Shown one piece after another: positions 1 through 8,472 of a stretch of DNA of 53,540 nucleotides. Position 1 is the first letter of the stretch; the number at the start of each line of letters is the position of its first letter. Below the pieces are notes generated by a model. The model was not told the origin of the DNA, searched no databases, and worked only from the letters and a program-made list of their open reading frames with translations. A program made the translations under genes and the position numbers. Source of the stretch: Bacteroidales bacterium (GTDB taxonomy: Bacteria; Bacteroidota; Bacteroidia; Bacteroidales; P3); contig JAGCYV010000060.1 in assembly GCA_017960605.1 (NCBI GenBank), forward strand, positions 1 through 53,540, read 5' to 3'.

Positions 1-1
1 C

Positions 2-1258
2 AACCCTGTTTTTTATTTGGTTGATATTAGTGGATATAATACATTTCTTCCTCTTACACCGATACCGGCACCCTCATTTGTCAGCCGTTCGGTCTCGGTT
101 TCCGCACCTTCCTCCGCCGGGTTGTTGGACTTCACGGTCAACGATATTTATGTGGTGGATGACTATGCCTTTTTCTGCGGGTATGGGGAGATGAAGATAG
201 CCTCCGAGGTTACTGTCGATGTGGCCTTGGTGGGCTATTTCTATCTGCCTGATCTCTTTACCGTAAATGTGCAGATAAACTATTTGATTTTGTACGCCCC
301 CCCTCCTGCCTATAGTTCATATCCCGTCTCATTGGAGCAACTGGTGGCATACAGGTCTGTTTCGGGCTATGATGTGGTGGCTTACGGAGCGAAGATTGAT
401 GGTCAAAACCAGGTGGTTGAGATAAAAGGTATCATGTCGTCGCCAGCCAACTTTAGTTGTGCCGATATGCCCTTCATTTCCAATTTTCCATATCCGGACA
501 TACTGCAAATTGACGATATCTTCCTTACGAAAAACAACGTGGTTTTTACCGGTCACGACCACAACATCATCACTACCGCCACAAACTATCCGTGGTACAT
601 TTTTGGAGGAAAGGGCGACGTTGTTATGGACATATGTGATCCGTGGATAAATCCTAATTATTACCTGCCCAGTGCTGATGAATCCGAGGGATCTGTATTA
701 GGAACCGCATTGGAAGAAGATTCGTTTGCGATGGCTTATGTGCATCCGGACAACATTACCGAAGATAGGACGATTCGTTTGCGGGTGATAGACCCGCTTG
801 CCATGACAAACCCCTATTCTCAGGAGTTTAAATCAGACAAAGGGGAACTTGTGCACAAGATGGTCTATCTGAAGGATGTCGGCACTGTCGATTTGATTGT
901 AGAAGAGCCCAAAGCTACCCGATTCTTCCAGTTGAATCCTTTTGCCACCGCTAACTATAGTTCAGTTTTCTTTGAACTGGGTGGGGCATATCAACGTATC
1001 CGGGCCAAGGATGGGGAACATCTCATTTCCTCGTACGGGAACTCGTTCTATATAGATGACCGAACAGCGAATCTGCCCCATTTTAATCAGTCCTGTCCAG
1101 CAAACAAGGAGAAGAAAGTTCAGATGATTCCGGAATTGCAACCCAACCAGGCACAATACGGGTCGCTCGTTAACCCTCCTCCTGTTTTGATTCCAGCCCA
1201 ATCGAGTGATGCAGTACAAATCCATGCCATTACGACAGATTGTTTCTCGTATGAATAA
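2..1258 (+). CDS. Hypothetical secreted protein, 5' end outside window
   Basis: I do not recognise a family. The reading frame is open from base 2 (residues NPVFYLVDISGY) with no ATG near the start, so the gene begins upstream of the window; the first TTG in frame at 17 is unlikely to be the real start. The visible part, about 418 residues, is rich in aromatic and beta-strand-forming residues, with short stretches such as YAFFCGYG and NVVFTGHD that look like blades of a beta-propeller or similar repeat fold. No membrane segment and no T9SS sorting tail are visible at the C-terminus. It overlaps the start of the next gene, so the two are probably co-transcribed. Base composition is more AT-rich than in the housekeeping genes downstream. 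An extracellular or surface protein is an inference from the fold style and from the T9SS cargo next to it. Confidence 0.65.
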   Translation, partial: NPVFYLVDISGYNTFLPLTPIPAPSFVSRSVSVSAPSSAGLLDFTVNDIYVVDDYAFFCGYGEMKIASEVTVDVALVGYFYLPDLFTVNVQINYLILYAPPPAYSSYPVSLEQLVAYRSVSGYDVVAYGAKIDGQNQVVEIKGIMSSPANFSCADMPFISNFPYPDILQIDDIFLTKNNVVFTGHDHNIITTATNYPWYIFGGKGDVVMDICDPWINPNYYLPSADESEGSVLGTALEEDSFAMAYVHPDNITEDRTIRLRVIDPLAMTNPYSQEFKSDKGELVHKMVYLKDVGTVDLIVEEPKATRFFQLNPFATANYSSVFFELGGAYQRIRAKDGEHLISSYGNSFYIDDRTANLPHFNQSCPANKEKKVQMIPELQPNQAQYGSLVNPPPVLIPAQSSDAVQIHAITTDCFSYE

Positions 1259-2570
1259 AATCAATGTTATGAAGACCCGATTGTTTTTCATTGTCCTGTT
1301 GATGTATGGCCTGATGCCGACGGTGGCACAGCCGGTGGTGCATGTGAACACCCGCGACACTGTGCGCTATGGCGACCCATGGTACACCTTCAAACCCATG
1401 CCAACGCTGACGGAGGTTTGGCATGATTATAATGGTTACAGCATTTTATTCACTAACAGGATGAATCATGTTGATCAGGTCTATACATCTGATAAATCTT
1501 TGCTTTATGGTATTGCCGTAACCATAGACTCTATTCCGAAAGAGGAATCCAGCGCTTGGCTTCAATGCTGGCGTGGAGTGTATTATCATTTAACCCCACT
1601 GCCCTATGATATTGACAGAATCTGTTTTGACAGTGTTCTCTATTCGGACTCTATCAGTACATGGAACCCGCCGTTGGTGAAACAATGCGTGTTTGAGTAT
1701 CAGATAGGTGAGAGCGGCAATGGCTTTTATAAAAGCACCTTCCCCGCCAACTGTTTCGAATTTTATTTCGATGAACCGCTTCGGCTTATTCCACAGGATA
1801 CGTTTCTTATCGGAGGGTATACCTACATCACTTCTTCAGCGCAGAGAGTACAATTTGCCGACTATTGCGGTATTGATGGGTCGGCAAGTCAAAGTTGGAT
1901 GCAAATAGGACAAACTCACTCTTCCGGTATCTGCCATATTGGAGATACGTCCGGGTACTTTTACGACCACAACACAAACTATGTAGGTTCTGATTATGAT
2001 TATTATTGTAACTATAATCGGTCATACTGCCATATTTGGGGGATGGTGTTCCCCATCACGGAGTTGAGATGCACCAAGCCGTGGGGGCTGGAGGTGGATT
2101 CGGCGTCGCGGATGGTGAGGTGGGACCACGATGCCGATGGGGTGCTGTTTCAGTTGTCGCTGTGCGCCGAGGGTACGCTACCCGACAACGGATACATCGT
2201 CACTACCGCCGACACGATGATTTCCTTTGCGGCGATGCCATCGCTGTCGCCCGACACGGTGTATCGCCTATACCTCCGCAAGCAGTGCGACTTCAGCACC
2301 TCGCGGGCTGCCACGGTCTGGAGCGACTGGTGCGAGCCTGTCGTGCTCAACCGCAATGCCGGAGGAGCAGAAGGGATACCGGAGGTTGGAATGGAGAAGG
2401 TGAAAATCTATGCCGAGGAGGGCCGCATCGTGGTGGAGGGAGCCGAAGGGATGGAGGTGAGAGTGTATGACGTGAAAGGCAGCCAATTGGCCAACCGCGA
2501 CTTGCCTGCCGGCGTGTATATGGTGCATGTCGGCGACCTTCCGGCCCGCAAAGTTGTGGTGGTGAGGTAG
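1251..2570 (+). CDS. T9SS type A sorting-domain protein with fibronectin III-like domain
   Basis: A predicted secreted protein of 439 residues. I start it at the ATG at 1251, which overlaps the previous stop by 8 nt; the ATG at 1269 (MKTRLFF) is an equally good signal-peptide start. The N-terminus has Lys/Arg, a hydrophobic core (LFFIVLLMYGL) and a likely cleavage site near TVAQ. The middle, about residues 40 to 260, has no recognised domain. Residues about 270 to 370 look like a fibronectin type III domain (CTKPWGLEVDSASRMVRW, then YRLYLRKQCD). The last 65 residues fit the type IX C-terminal sorting domain: VRVYDVKGSQL, then LPAGVYMVHV, ending KVVVVR. Such tails are known to direct outer-membrane export and surface anchoring. 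Substrate or ligand is unknown. The first half is AT-rich and the last third GC-richer, so the unique region and the tail may have different histories. Confidence 0.8.
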   Translation: MNKINVMKTRLFFIVLLMYGLMPTVAQPVVHVNTRDTVRYGDPWYTFKPMPTLTEVWHDYNGYSILFTNRMNHVDQVYTSDKSLLYGIAVTIDSIPKEESSAWLQCWRGVYYHLTPLPYDIDRICFDSVLYSDSISTWNPPLVKQCVFEYQIGESGNGFYKSTFPANCFEFYFDEPLRLIPQDTFLIGGYTYITSSAQRVQFADYCGIDGSASQSWMQIGQTHSSGICHIGDTSGYFYDHNTNYVGSDYDYYCNYNRSYCHIWGMVFPITELRCTKPWGLEVDSASRMVRWDHDADGVLFQLSLCAEGTLPDNGYIVTTADTMISFAAMPSLSPDTVYRLYLRKQCDFSTSRAATVWSDWCEPVVLNRNAGGAEGIPEVGMEKVKIYAEEGRIVVEGAEGMEVRVYDVKGSQLANRDLPAGVYMVHVGDLPARKVVVVR

Positions 2571-2604
2571 GGAATACCGTAGGCTGTACTTTTTTGCGGA
2601 AGGA

Positions 2605-2636
2605 TTTGCGGGATTCAAAAAAAAGTTGTATTTTTG
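2605..2636 (+). promoter_or_regulatory. Bacteroidota-type promoter upstream of arcA
   Basis: A -33 TTTG at 2605-2608, 20 nt of spacer and a -7 TATTTTTG at 2629-2636 match the known Bacteroidota sigma-ABfr consensus. Transcription would start near 2642, giving a leader of about 57 nt before the arcA ATG. The spacing match makes this one of the best promoters in the window. Confidence 0.75.
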
Positions 2637-2698
2637 CAAGTCTAAGATTCACCCCAAAGTGGGGTGAAGTGATTGTGTAATAGAGAATAAGGATATAT

Positions 2699-3967
2699 AT
2701 GACCCAAAGAAAGATAGAGCCTTGCAAGGTGAATGTGTCGTCGGAGACGGGACGGTTGCGGGCGGTGTTGCTGCACCGGCCGGGTGTGGAGATAGAGCGG
2801 ATGACGCCGTTGAATGCGGCTCATGCTTTGTATAGCGACATCTTGAACAAGCCTATTGTGGATAGCGAGTACCACTATTTCAGCGGTGTGCTGGAGAAGT
2901 GGGCTGACGTCTATTATGTGGAGGATATTCTCGAGGAGTTGCTGAAGGATAGCGAGGTACGTAGGCATCTGGTGGAGAGGTCAGTGATGAGTGATAAGTG
3001 TGAAGTGTTGAGTGAGCGGTTGATGGAAATGGATGCCGCCGAGTTGGCGCGGGTGCTGATAGAGGGGTATGAGGACCCCAAGTGGCCGCGTACTTGCGGA
3101 GAGCAATCATTGATGGACGAGAATCGGTATCTGTTGAAGCCGTTGTACAATTTGTTTTTCACCCGCGACGCTTCGAGCACGGTGTATGACCGTGTGTTGG
3201 TGAACTCGATGAGTTTCGAGGTGAGGGAGCGTGAGACGCTGATATACGAGGCTGTCTTCAAGGATTTCTTCAAGGTGGAGCGGATGAATGCAATGGCGTG
3301 GGACCGCGACGCGCGGACGGAGGGGGGTGATGTGCAGATTGCAGCTCCGGACCTGCTGTGCATCGGTGAGGGTATCCGTACGAACAGGAAGGGTATCGAG
3401 TATCTGGCGCAGACTTTCTCAAAGGAACGCCCGAAGTTCCATATCTTGGTGCAGGAGCTGCCGAAGAGTCCGGAGAGTTTCATCCATCTGGATATGGTGT
3501 TCACGTTCTTGGGCAGGCACCAGTGCATGGCTTTCGAGCCGATGCTGAAGAAAACAGGCCTCTTCGCCGGCAAGGACACTACGCTGATAACCATTGATAA
3601 CGGGAAAATCAGCTACCGAAAGGTGGATAACATGGTAGAGGGCCTGCGAGGCCTGGGCTGGGAGATGGAACCGGTGATCGGCGGCGGAAGCGACCCGTGG
3701 GTGCAGCTGCGTGAGCAGTGGCACAGCGGGGCGAACTTCTTCGCGCTGGGTGACGGCAAGGTGATGGGCTACCGCCGCAACACGAAGACGATTGAGGCGC
3801 TGGACAAGGCGGGCTTCGCGGTGCTGAAGGCGGAGGATATCGTGGAAGGACGCGTGAACATGGCCGAGTACGAGAAGTTTGTGGCCGCATTCCCGGGCAG
3901 CGAGCTGCCGCGGGCGGGCGGCGGCGCCAGGTGCATGACGATGCCGATATGGCGCGATGCACAATAG
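2699..3967 (+). CDS. arcA: Arginine deiminase
   Basis: Hydrolyses L-arginine to citrulline and ammonia in the cytoplasm. The 422-residue length is normal for the family. Visible catalytic signatures are EGGDV at residues 208-212, HLD at 263-265 (His263, Asp265) and the nucleophile Cys412 in the terminal GGGARCMTMP motif; the N-terminal RLRAVLLHRPG is also typical. No ornithine carbamoyltransferase or carbamate kinase gene is adjacent, so the rest of an ADI pathway, if present, is elsewhere; alternatively the enzyme serves ammonia release or acid resistance. Residues about 96 to 107 (SVMSDKCEVLSE) are encoded by a degenerate AGTGATGAGTGATAAGTG-like repeat, described separately, in a part of the protein that varies between homologues. 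The gene has its own strong promoter, and no terminator is visible before the next gene. Confidence 0.95.
   Translation: MTQRKIEPCKVNVSSETGRLRAVLLHRPGVEIERMTPLNAAHALYSDILNKPIVDSEYHYFSGVLEKWADVYYVEDILEELLKDSEVRRHLVERSVMSDKCEVLSERLMEMDAAELARVLIEGYEDPKWPRTCGEQSLMDENRYLLKPLYNLFFTRDASSTVYDRVLVNSMSFEVRERETLIYEAVFKDFFKVERMNAMAWDRDARTEGGDVQIAAPDLLCIGEGIRTNRKGIEYLAQTFSKERPKFHILVQELPKSPESFIHLDMVFTFLGRHQCMAFEPMLKKTGLFAGKDTTLITIDNGKISYRKVDNMVEGLRGLGWEMEPVIGGGSDPWVQLREQWHSGANFFALGDGKVMGYRRNTKTIEALDKAGFAVLKAEDIVEGRVNMAEYEKFVAAFPGSELPRAGGGARCMTMPIWRDAQ
2981..3016 (+). repeat. In-frame degenerate GTGA-type repeat inside arcA
   Basis: About 36 nt composed of variants of AGTGATAAGTG / AGTGTTGAGTG. The same style of repeat occurs at gene ends and between genes elsewhere in this window. 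It is in frame and adds about 12 residues to arginine deiminase without a stop. Confidence 0.6.
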
Positions 3968-4010
3968 TAGTTATGAAGACAGTAGTTAAGACAATACGCT
4001 AATATTTACT

Positions 4011-7000
4011 ATGAAACAGTATCATTTGGCAAACAACATTATTGGGTGGGTAATCTGCCTGGTAGCCTGTACGGTGTATGTGATGACGGCGGAAGCGACA
4101 GCGTCGTGGTGGGACTGCGGCGAGTATATCAGCACCGCTGTGAAACTTGAGGTGGGTCATCCTCCGGGAGGCCCGAGCTTCCAGTTGATAGGCCGTATAT
4201 TTTCGATGTTCGCAAATCCCGAGACGGCGGCACACGCCATCAATGTGATGAGTGCTGTGTGCAGCGGCTTCACGATTTTGTTCCTTTTCTGGGGTATCAC
4301 CTTGTTGGGAAAGCATTTGTTGCCTGACCCGAAGAATCCCTCGTTGAAGGACTGGAGGACATGGGGTGTGTTTGCCGCCGGAGTGGTAGGCTCGCTGGCC
4401 TACACGTTCAGCGACACCTTCTGGTTCTCGGCTGTGGAAGGCGAGGTGTATGCGATGAGCAGCTTCTTCACGGCGTTGGTGTTCTGGGCCATCCTGAAGT
4501 GGGAAGAGCAGAGCGAGGACCCGCGGAGCCTGCGGTGGCTGATACTGATCAGCCTGCTGGTGGGCATCGCCATCGGCGTGCATCTGCTGAACCTGCTGAC
4601 GGTGCCGGCTATCTTCTATGTTGTATATTTCAAGAAATGGGAGAAAACGACGTGGAAGGGCTTCCTGCTGACGGGTGTGCTGAGCATTGTAACACTGGGC
4701 ATCATTCTGTGGGGTATCATCCCGGGTATTGTGAATGTGGATTCGGCGGTGGATGTGTTCTTTGTGAATACATTGGGTCTGCCGTTTAACAGCGGCACCG
4801 TGTTCTTCTTTGTATTGCTGGCCGCCGCGGTGGTGTGGGGCCTGTGGTTCACGCACAAGAAGAACAAACCGGTCATCAATGCCGCCATCCTGGGTTTTGC
4901 CATGCTGGTGATAGGCTATTCGACTTTCTTCATTCTTGTGATTCGGGCCAACACAAACACGCCTCTGAACGAGAACGCGCCGAAGGACGCGGTGGCGATG
5001 CGTGCCTATCTGGGACGAGAGCAGTATGGCTCGACGCCGCTGCTGACGGGGCAGTTCTACACGGCCGGCCGTCCCATCGGTGTGGAGGACGGATACACGA
5101 AATACATCCGCGGCAAAAGTGACAAAGGCAAGGACCGCTATATTGTGGCCGCCCATGCGCAGAAATACAAGTACCGCGAGCAGCACACGGGTGTGTTTCC
5201 CCGTATGTGGAGCGACGACAACAGCCGTCAACACCCGAAGTACTACGAGTTGTGGGCAGGCAAGGTCTATGGCGACCAGAAGCCTACGAGTGCGCAGAAC
5301 CTGAAGTTCTTCAACCGTTATCAACTGGGATGGATGTACTGGCGCTACTTTATGTGGAACTTTGCAGGCCGTCAGAACGACGAGCAGGGCCACTATTTTA
5401 ACGACGACGGTACTCGCGACTACCTGAACGGCAACTGGATCAGCGGCATCAAGTTCATTGACGAGGCTCGATTGGGACCGCAGGACAACCTGCCGCAGCA
5501 CATGGAGCAGAACAAGGCCAGGAACAGGTACTACATGCTGCCGTTGATTCTGGGTTTGATTGGCTTGGTGTATCACCTCCGCAAGCATCCGAAGGACGCC
5601 TTCATCGTGTTTATCATGTTCTTCATGACCGGATTGGCCATTGCCGTCTATCTGAACATGCCGCCGCGTCAGCCTCGTGAGCGCGACTACGCTTTTGTGG
5701 GTTCGTTCAGCTTCTATGCCATCTGGATAGGTTTGGGCGTGATGGGACTGGCGGAATGGATCAGCAGCATTTTCAAGGAGAAGAAGGAGAAGGCTTACAA
5801 GGTGGCGTTGCCTGTGGTCTTTGTGGCCACAATGGCAGGAGTACCCTGCCTGATGGCCGCCGAGAACTGGGACGACCACGACCGTTCGGAGAAGTATGCC
5901 GCACGTGACTTCGCCCAGAACTACCTGAAGAGCATCAACAACAACGGCATCCTGATTTCCTTCGGCGACAACGATACCTTCCCACTCTGGTACGCTCAGG
6001 AGGTGGAGGGCACGCGGACGGATGTGCGCATACTGAACTTCACCCTCTCGGGTATGTACTGGTATGTGGAGCAGCTGTACAACAAACTCTATGAGAGCGA
6101 GCCGCTGCCGTTCACACTGCCCAAGGAGTTCTATGGATTGGGCAAGGATGCCTTCTATGTGATGGACAATTCGGCCGACTATCTGGAGGTGACCGACGTG
6201 CTGGGACTGCTGCGCGACTATCCGGAACGCTTCACCCTGCGTGACCAGCGGACAGGTGAGGAGATGCGCTACATCCCGACCAAACGCTTCAAGATAACGC
6301 TTGATATTCCCGCACTGGTTGAGGCTGGTGTTATCCCCGAGTCGATAGCCGAGCAGGTGCCCGGCGAGATTCGTTGGGAGATTGGCAAGCAGATTCTCTA
6401 CCGTCACGAGATGATGCTGATAGACATCATCGGCACCAACAAGTTCATGCGTGACATCAATATCATGAACCCCAATACGGCCGGAATCCCCGAGATTTAT
6501 CCGCCGGTGCGCAACTACATCGTGCAGGACGGCATGAACTACAAGTTCCTGCCTTATCCGCGCCGAGAGCGATACACCGACCGTACGGCCGACTACTTCA
6601 TTGACGGAGTGGATGGCGAACCGCTGAAATGGGGTAACCTGAACAGCGATATCTATGTCGATCCCATCAGCATGAACATGTCGGTGGTGCAGCGTCAAAG
6701 CATGACGACAGTGGCTTACTACGAGGCCGAGAAGGGTAATCTGGACAAGGCCCGCAAACTGGTGGATTTGACTCAGGAGATGTTCCCCGCCAAGAACTTC
6801 CCGCACGACGTCTATTCGGTGTATATCTACATCGGCAATGGGGCGTATGTGGATGTGGTGGAACTCTACCGCAAGCTTTACGGAGAAGAGGAAGCCATTG
6901 CCCTTTGGGAGGACGCTTTCCGCTATTATGATGAGGAAATTGCCTACCTGAAGCGCTTCAAAGGAGAGAAGGTGCAGGGCGTGCGCAGCAAGTTGCAGAG

Positions 7001-7103
7001 CGACCTGCAGGTGATGGGTCTGCTGGGTGAGATTGCCCAGGTGACCTTGAAGAACGAAGAGTTGGTGGCAAAGACCTCGGCTGTATTGGGACAATATGAA
7101 TAG
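4011..7103 (+). CDS. DUF2723 (GT117-like) integral membrane protein
   Basis: A 1030-residue inner-membrane protein. The first third carries the DUF2723 domain (residues about 15 to 330) with many hydrophobic helices; the acidic motif ASWWDCGEYI (Asp35, Glu38) lies in the first extracytoplasmic loop, where GT-C glycosyltransferases keep catalytic acids. HPPGGPSFQLIGR follows, also typical. A second helical block spans about 500 to 620 (with PPRQPRERDYAFVGS), and the last 400 residues look soluble. The family is related to human TMEM260, a protein O-mannosyltransferase, and is classed as GT117; in Bacteroidota the substrate is not firmly established, so sugar transfer to exported proteins is an inference. 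The gene contains no TTA, CTA or TCA codons, which leaves a codon-aligned antisense reading frame open along its whole length and suggests strong codon selection. Confidence 0.85.
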   Translation: MKQYHLANNIIGWVICLVACTVYVMTAEATASWWDCGEYISTAVKLEVGHPPGGPSFQLIGRIFSMFANPETAAHAINVMSAVCSGFTILFLFWGITLLGKHLLPDPKNPSLKDWRTWGVFAAGVVGSLAYTFSDTFWFSAVEGEVYAMSSFFTALVFWAILKWEEQSEDPRSLRWLILISLLVGIAIGVHLLNLLTVPAIFYVVYFKKWEKTTWKGFLLTGVLSIVTLGIILWGIIPGIVNVDSAVDVFFVNTLGLPFNSGTVFFFVLLAAAVVWGLWFTHKKNKPVINAAILGFAMLVIGYSTFFILVIRANTNTPLNENAPKDAVAMRAYLGREQYGSTPLLTGQFYTAGRPIGVEDGYTKYIRGKSDKGKDRYIVAAHAQKYKYREQHTGVFPRMWSDDNSRQHPKYYELWAGKVYGDQKPTSAQNLKFFNRYQLGWMYWRYFMWNFAGRQNDEQGHYFNDDGTRDYLNGNWISGIKFIDEARLGPQDNLPQHMEQNKARNRYYMLPLILGLIGLVYHLRKHPKDAFIVFIMFFMTGLAIAVYLNMPPRQPRERDYAFVGSFSFYAIWIGLGVMGLAEWISSIFKEKKEKAYKVALPVVFVATMAGVPCLMAAENWDDHDRSEKYAARDFAQNYLKSINNNGILISFGDNDTFPLWYAQEVEGTRTDVRILNFTLSGMYWYVEQLYNKLYESEPLPFTLPKEFYGLGKDAFYVMDNSADYLEVTDVLGLLRDYPERFTLRDQRTGEEMRYIPTKRFKITLDIPALVEAGVIPESIAEQVPGEIRWEIGKQILYRHEMMLIDIIGTNKFMRDINIMNPNTAGIPEIYPPVRNYIVQDGMNYKFLPYPRRERYTDRTADYFIDGVDGEPLKWGNLNSDIYVDPISMNMSVVQRQSMTTVAYYEAEKGNLDKARKLVDLTQEMFPAKNFPHDVYSVYIYIGNGAYVDVVELYRKLYGEEEAIALWEDAFRYYDEEIAYLKRFKGEKVQGVRSKLQSDLQVMGLLGEIAQVTLKNEELVAKTSAVLGQYE

Positions 7104-7362
7104 GAACAAGATGGCCAGGCAGGAGAAACCCAAGACGAGGAAATACACCCTCACGCTCAGCGAGCTTGAGGTACGCCGTCTGACAGCCTATGCCGAAGAC
7201 AGCGGCATGGACCGGCCGGCGGCACTTCACCGCATCGTGAGTCAGGTGTTGAGGCAGTACGATTGTGCACCTGCCCGTGAGCACGACAAACGTCAGCTTG
7301 GCCTCTTCGATTCTGTGCAGATAGACATCTTTAACAACACATCAAAGGCGAACCAATCATGA
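7096..7362 (+). CDS. Small conserved-looking protein, ribbon-helix-helix-like
   Basis: An 88-residue protein with a basic N-terminus (ARQEKPKTRKYTLTLSELEV) followed by a helix-rich middle (VRRLTAYAEDSG, AALHRIVSQVLRQY). The strand-then-two-helices pattern resembles ribbon-helix-helix DNA-binding proteins, but I see no decisive motif. It starts at 7096, overlapping the end of the DUF2723 gene by 8 nt; an alternative ATG at 7111 (MARQEK) is also plausible. Its stop overlaps the atpB start by 4 nt, so the three genes are probably translated from one message. Function unknown. Confidence 0.6.
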   Translation: MNRNKMARQEKPKTRKYTLTLSELEVRRLTAYAEDSGMDRPAALHRIVSQVLRQYDCAPAREHDKRQLGLFDSVQIDIFNNTSKANQS

Positions 7363-8435
7363 AGAAACTGTTTCGAATACTGGTGACGGCGTTGCTGGTG
7401 GCCCTTCCGCTTGCAGGTCATGCAGAAGAGAAGGAGTCGTTCGACTCGGGCTCGATTATCATCGGCCACGTCACCGACGCCCATTCGTGGCACATGTTCG
7501 ACTACAAGACAAAAGACGGCGCCGAGCATGCTGTGGCCATTCCTTTGCCGGTGATTCTCATCAATGACGGCAGGGTGGATGTGTTCATGTCCTCGCGGTT
7601 CCATCACGGCCACGCCGACTACAAGGGCTATCGTCTGGTCGGCGGTGGTGTTGAGAAAGAGGAGATCGTTTGTGTCGATGCCGAAGGCAATTTGACAGGA
7701 GCAAAACCCATTGACCTGAGCATCACCAAGACCTCGGCTGCCATCATGATTGCCGTGGTGTTGTTGCTGGTAATTGTCTTTATCGCCCGTGCAGGCTACA
7801 AGAAACGCCCCAATCAGGCCCCCAAGGGATTGCAGAGCCTGGTGGAGATGATGGTGGTCTTTGTGCGTGACAGTATTGCCAAGCCGATGATTGGGGAGGG
7901 TAAGTATCAGCGCTATCTGCCCTATCTACTGACGCTTTTCTTCTTTATCTTCTTCTGCAACATCTTGGGTCTGATTCCCTTCTTCCCGGCAGGTGCCAAC
8001 ATCACTGGCAACATCGCGGTGACGGCCACCTTGGCGGTGATTACTTTCTTGATTACTAATATCAGCGGTAACAAGCATTATTGGGTTGATATCTTCAATA
8101 CCCCCGGTGTTCCGGCGTGGTTGAAGATATTTCCCTTGATGCCTGTCGTCGAGCTGGTGGGTGTGTTTACCAAGCCTGTGGTGCTGATGATTCGACTTTT
8201 CGCCAACATGACGGCCGGCCATATCGTCATCCTCGGCTTCATCGTCATTATCTTCATTCTCAGCAACCTCTTCGGTGCCGCTGTGGGCGGAGCCGTCAGT
8301 GTGGTGAGCGTCTTTTTCAGTGTCTTTATCTCGCTGCTCGAATGTCTGGTGGCCTACATCCAGGCCTTCGTATTCACCATGCTCACGGCCCTTTACATCG
8401 GTATGGCCGTCAGCGAGCCGCAACATGCTGAATAG
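7359..8435 (+). CDS. atpB: F1Fo ATP synthase subunit a
   Basis: The membrane subunit that forms the proton (or Na+) half-channels against the c-ring. The 358-residue protein has the long N-terminal extension usual in Bacteroidota: a signal-like segment, then a His-rich region (HAVAIPLP, SSRFHHGHADY). About six hydrophobic helices follow from residue 125. The essential stator arginine is Arg279 in LMIRLFANMTAGH, and the terminal helix (FVFTMLTALYIGMAV) is intact, so the gene looks functional. In other Bacteroidales atpB is followed by atpE, atpF, atpH, atpA and atpG; here it is followed 37 nt later by pgk and preceded by a small gene, with no other ATP synthase gene in the window. It overlaps the upstream gene by 4 nt. 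Confidence 0.93.
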   Translation: MKKLFRILVTALLVALPLAGHAEEKESFDSGSIIIGHVTDAHSWHMFDYKTKDGAEHAVAIPLPVILINDGRVDVFMSSRFHHGHADYKGYRLVGGGVEKEEIVCVDAEGNLTGAKPIDLSITKTSAAIMIAVVLLLVIVFIARAGYKKRPNQAPKGLQSLVEMMVVFVRDSIAKPMIGEGKYQRYLPYLLTLFFFIFFCNILGLIPFFPAGANITGNIAVTATLAVITFLITNISGNKHYWVDIFNTPGVPAWLKIFPLMPVVELVGVFTKPVVLMIRLFANMTAGHIVILGFIVIIFILSNLFGAAVGGAVSVVSVFFSVFISLLECLVAYIQAFVFTMLTALYIGMAVSEPQHAE

Positions 8436-8472
8436 TTTAGGAATTTGTAAACCCAATAAATCATCTATACCC

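Noticed and set aside
3999-7154. 1051-codon open frame on the minus strand
   Set aside because: It is exactly antisense and codon-aligned to the DUF2723 gene, starts and stops just outside it, and its translation is His/Leu/Val/Gln-rich with no domain. It results from the absence of TTA, CTA and TCA codons on the sense strand.
2699-7362. Arginine deiminase and following genes as a possible defence or mobile island
   Set aside because: No integrase, transposase, att-like repeat or tRNA-adjacent junction; neighbours are ordinary chromosomal genes.
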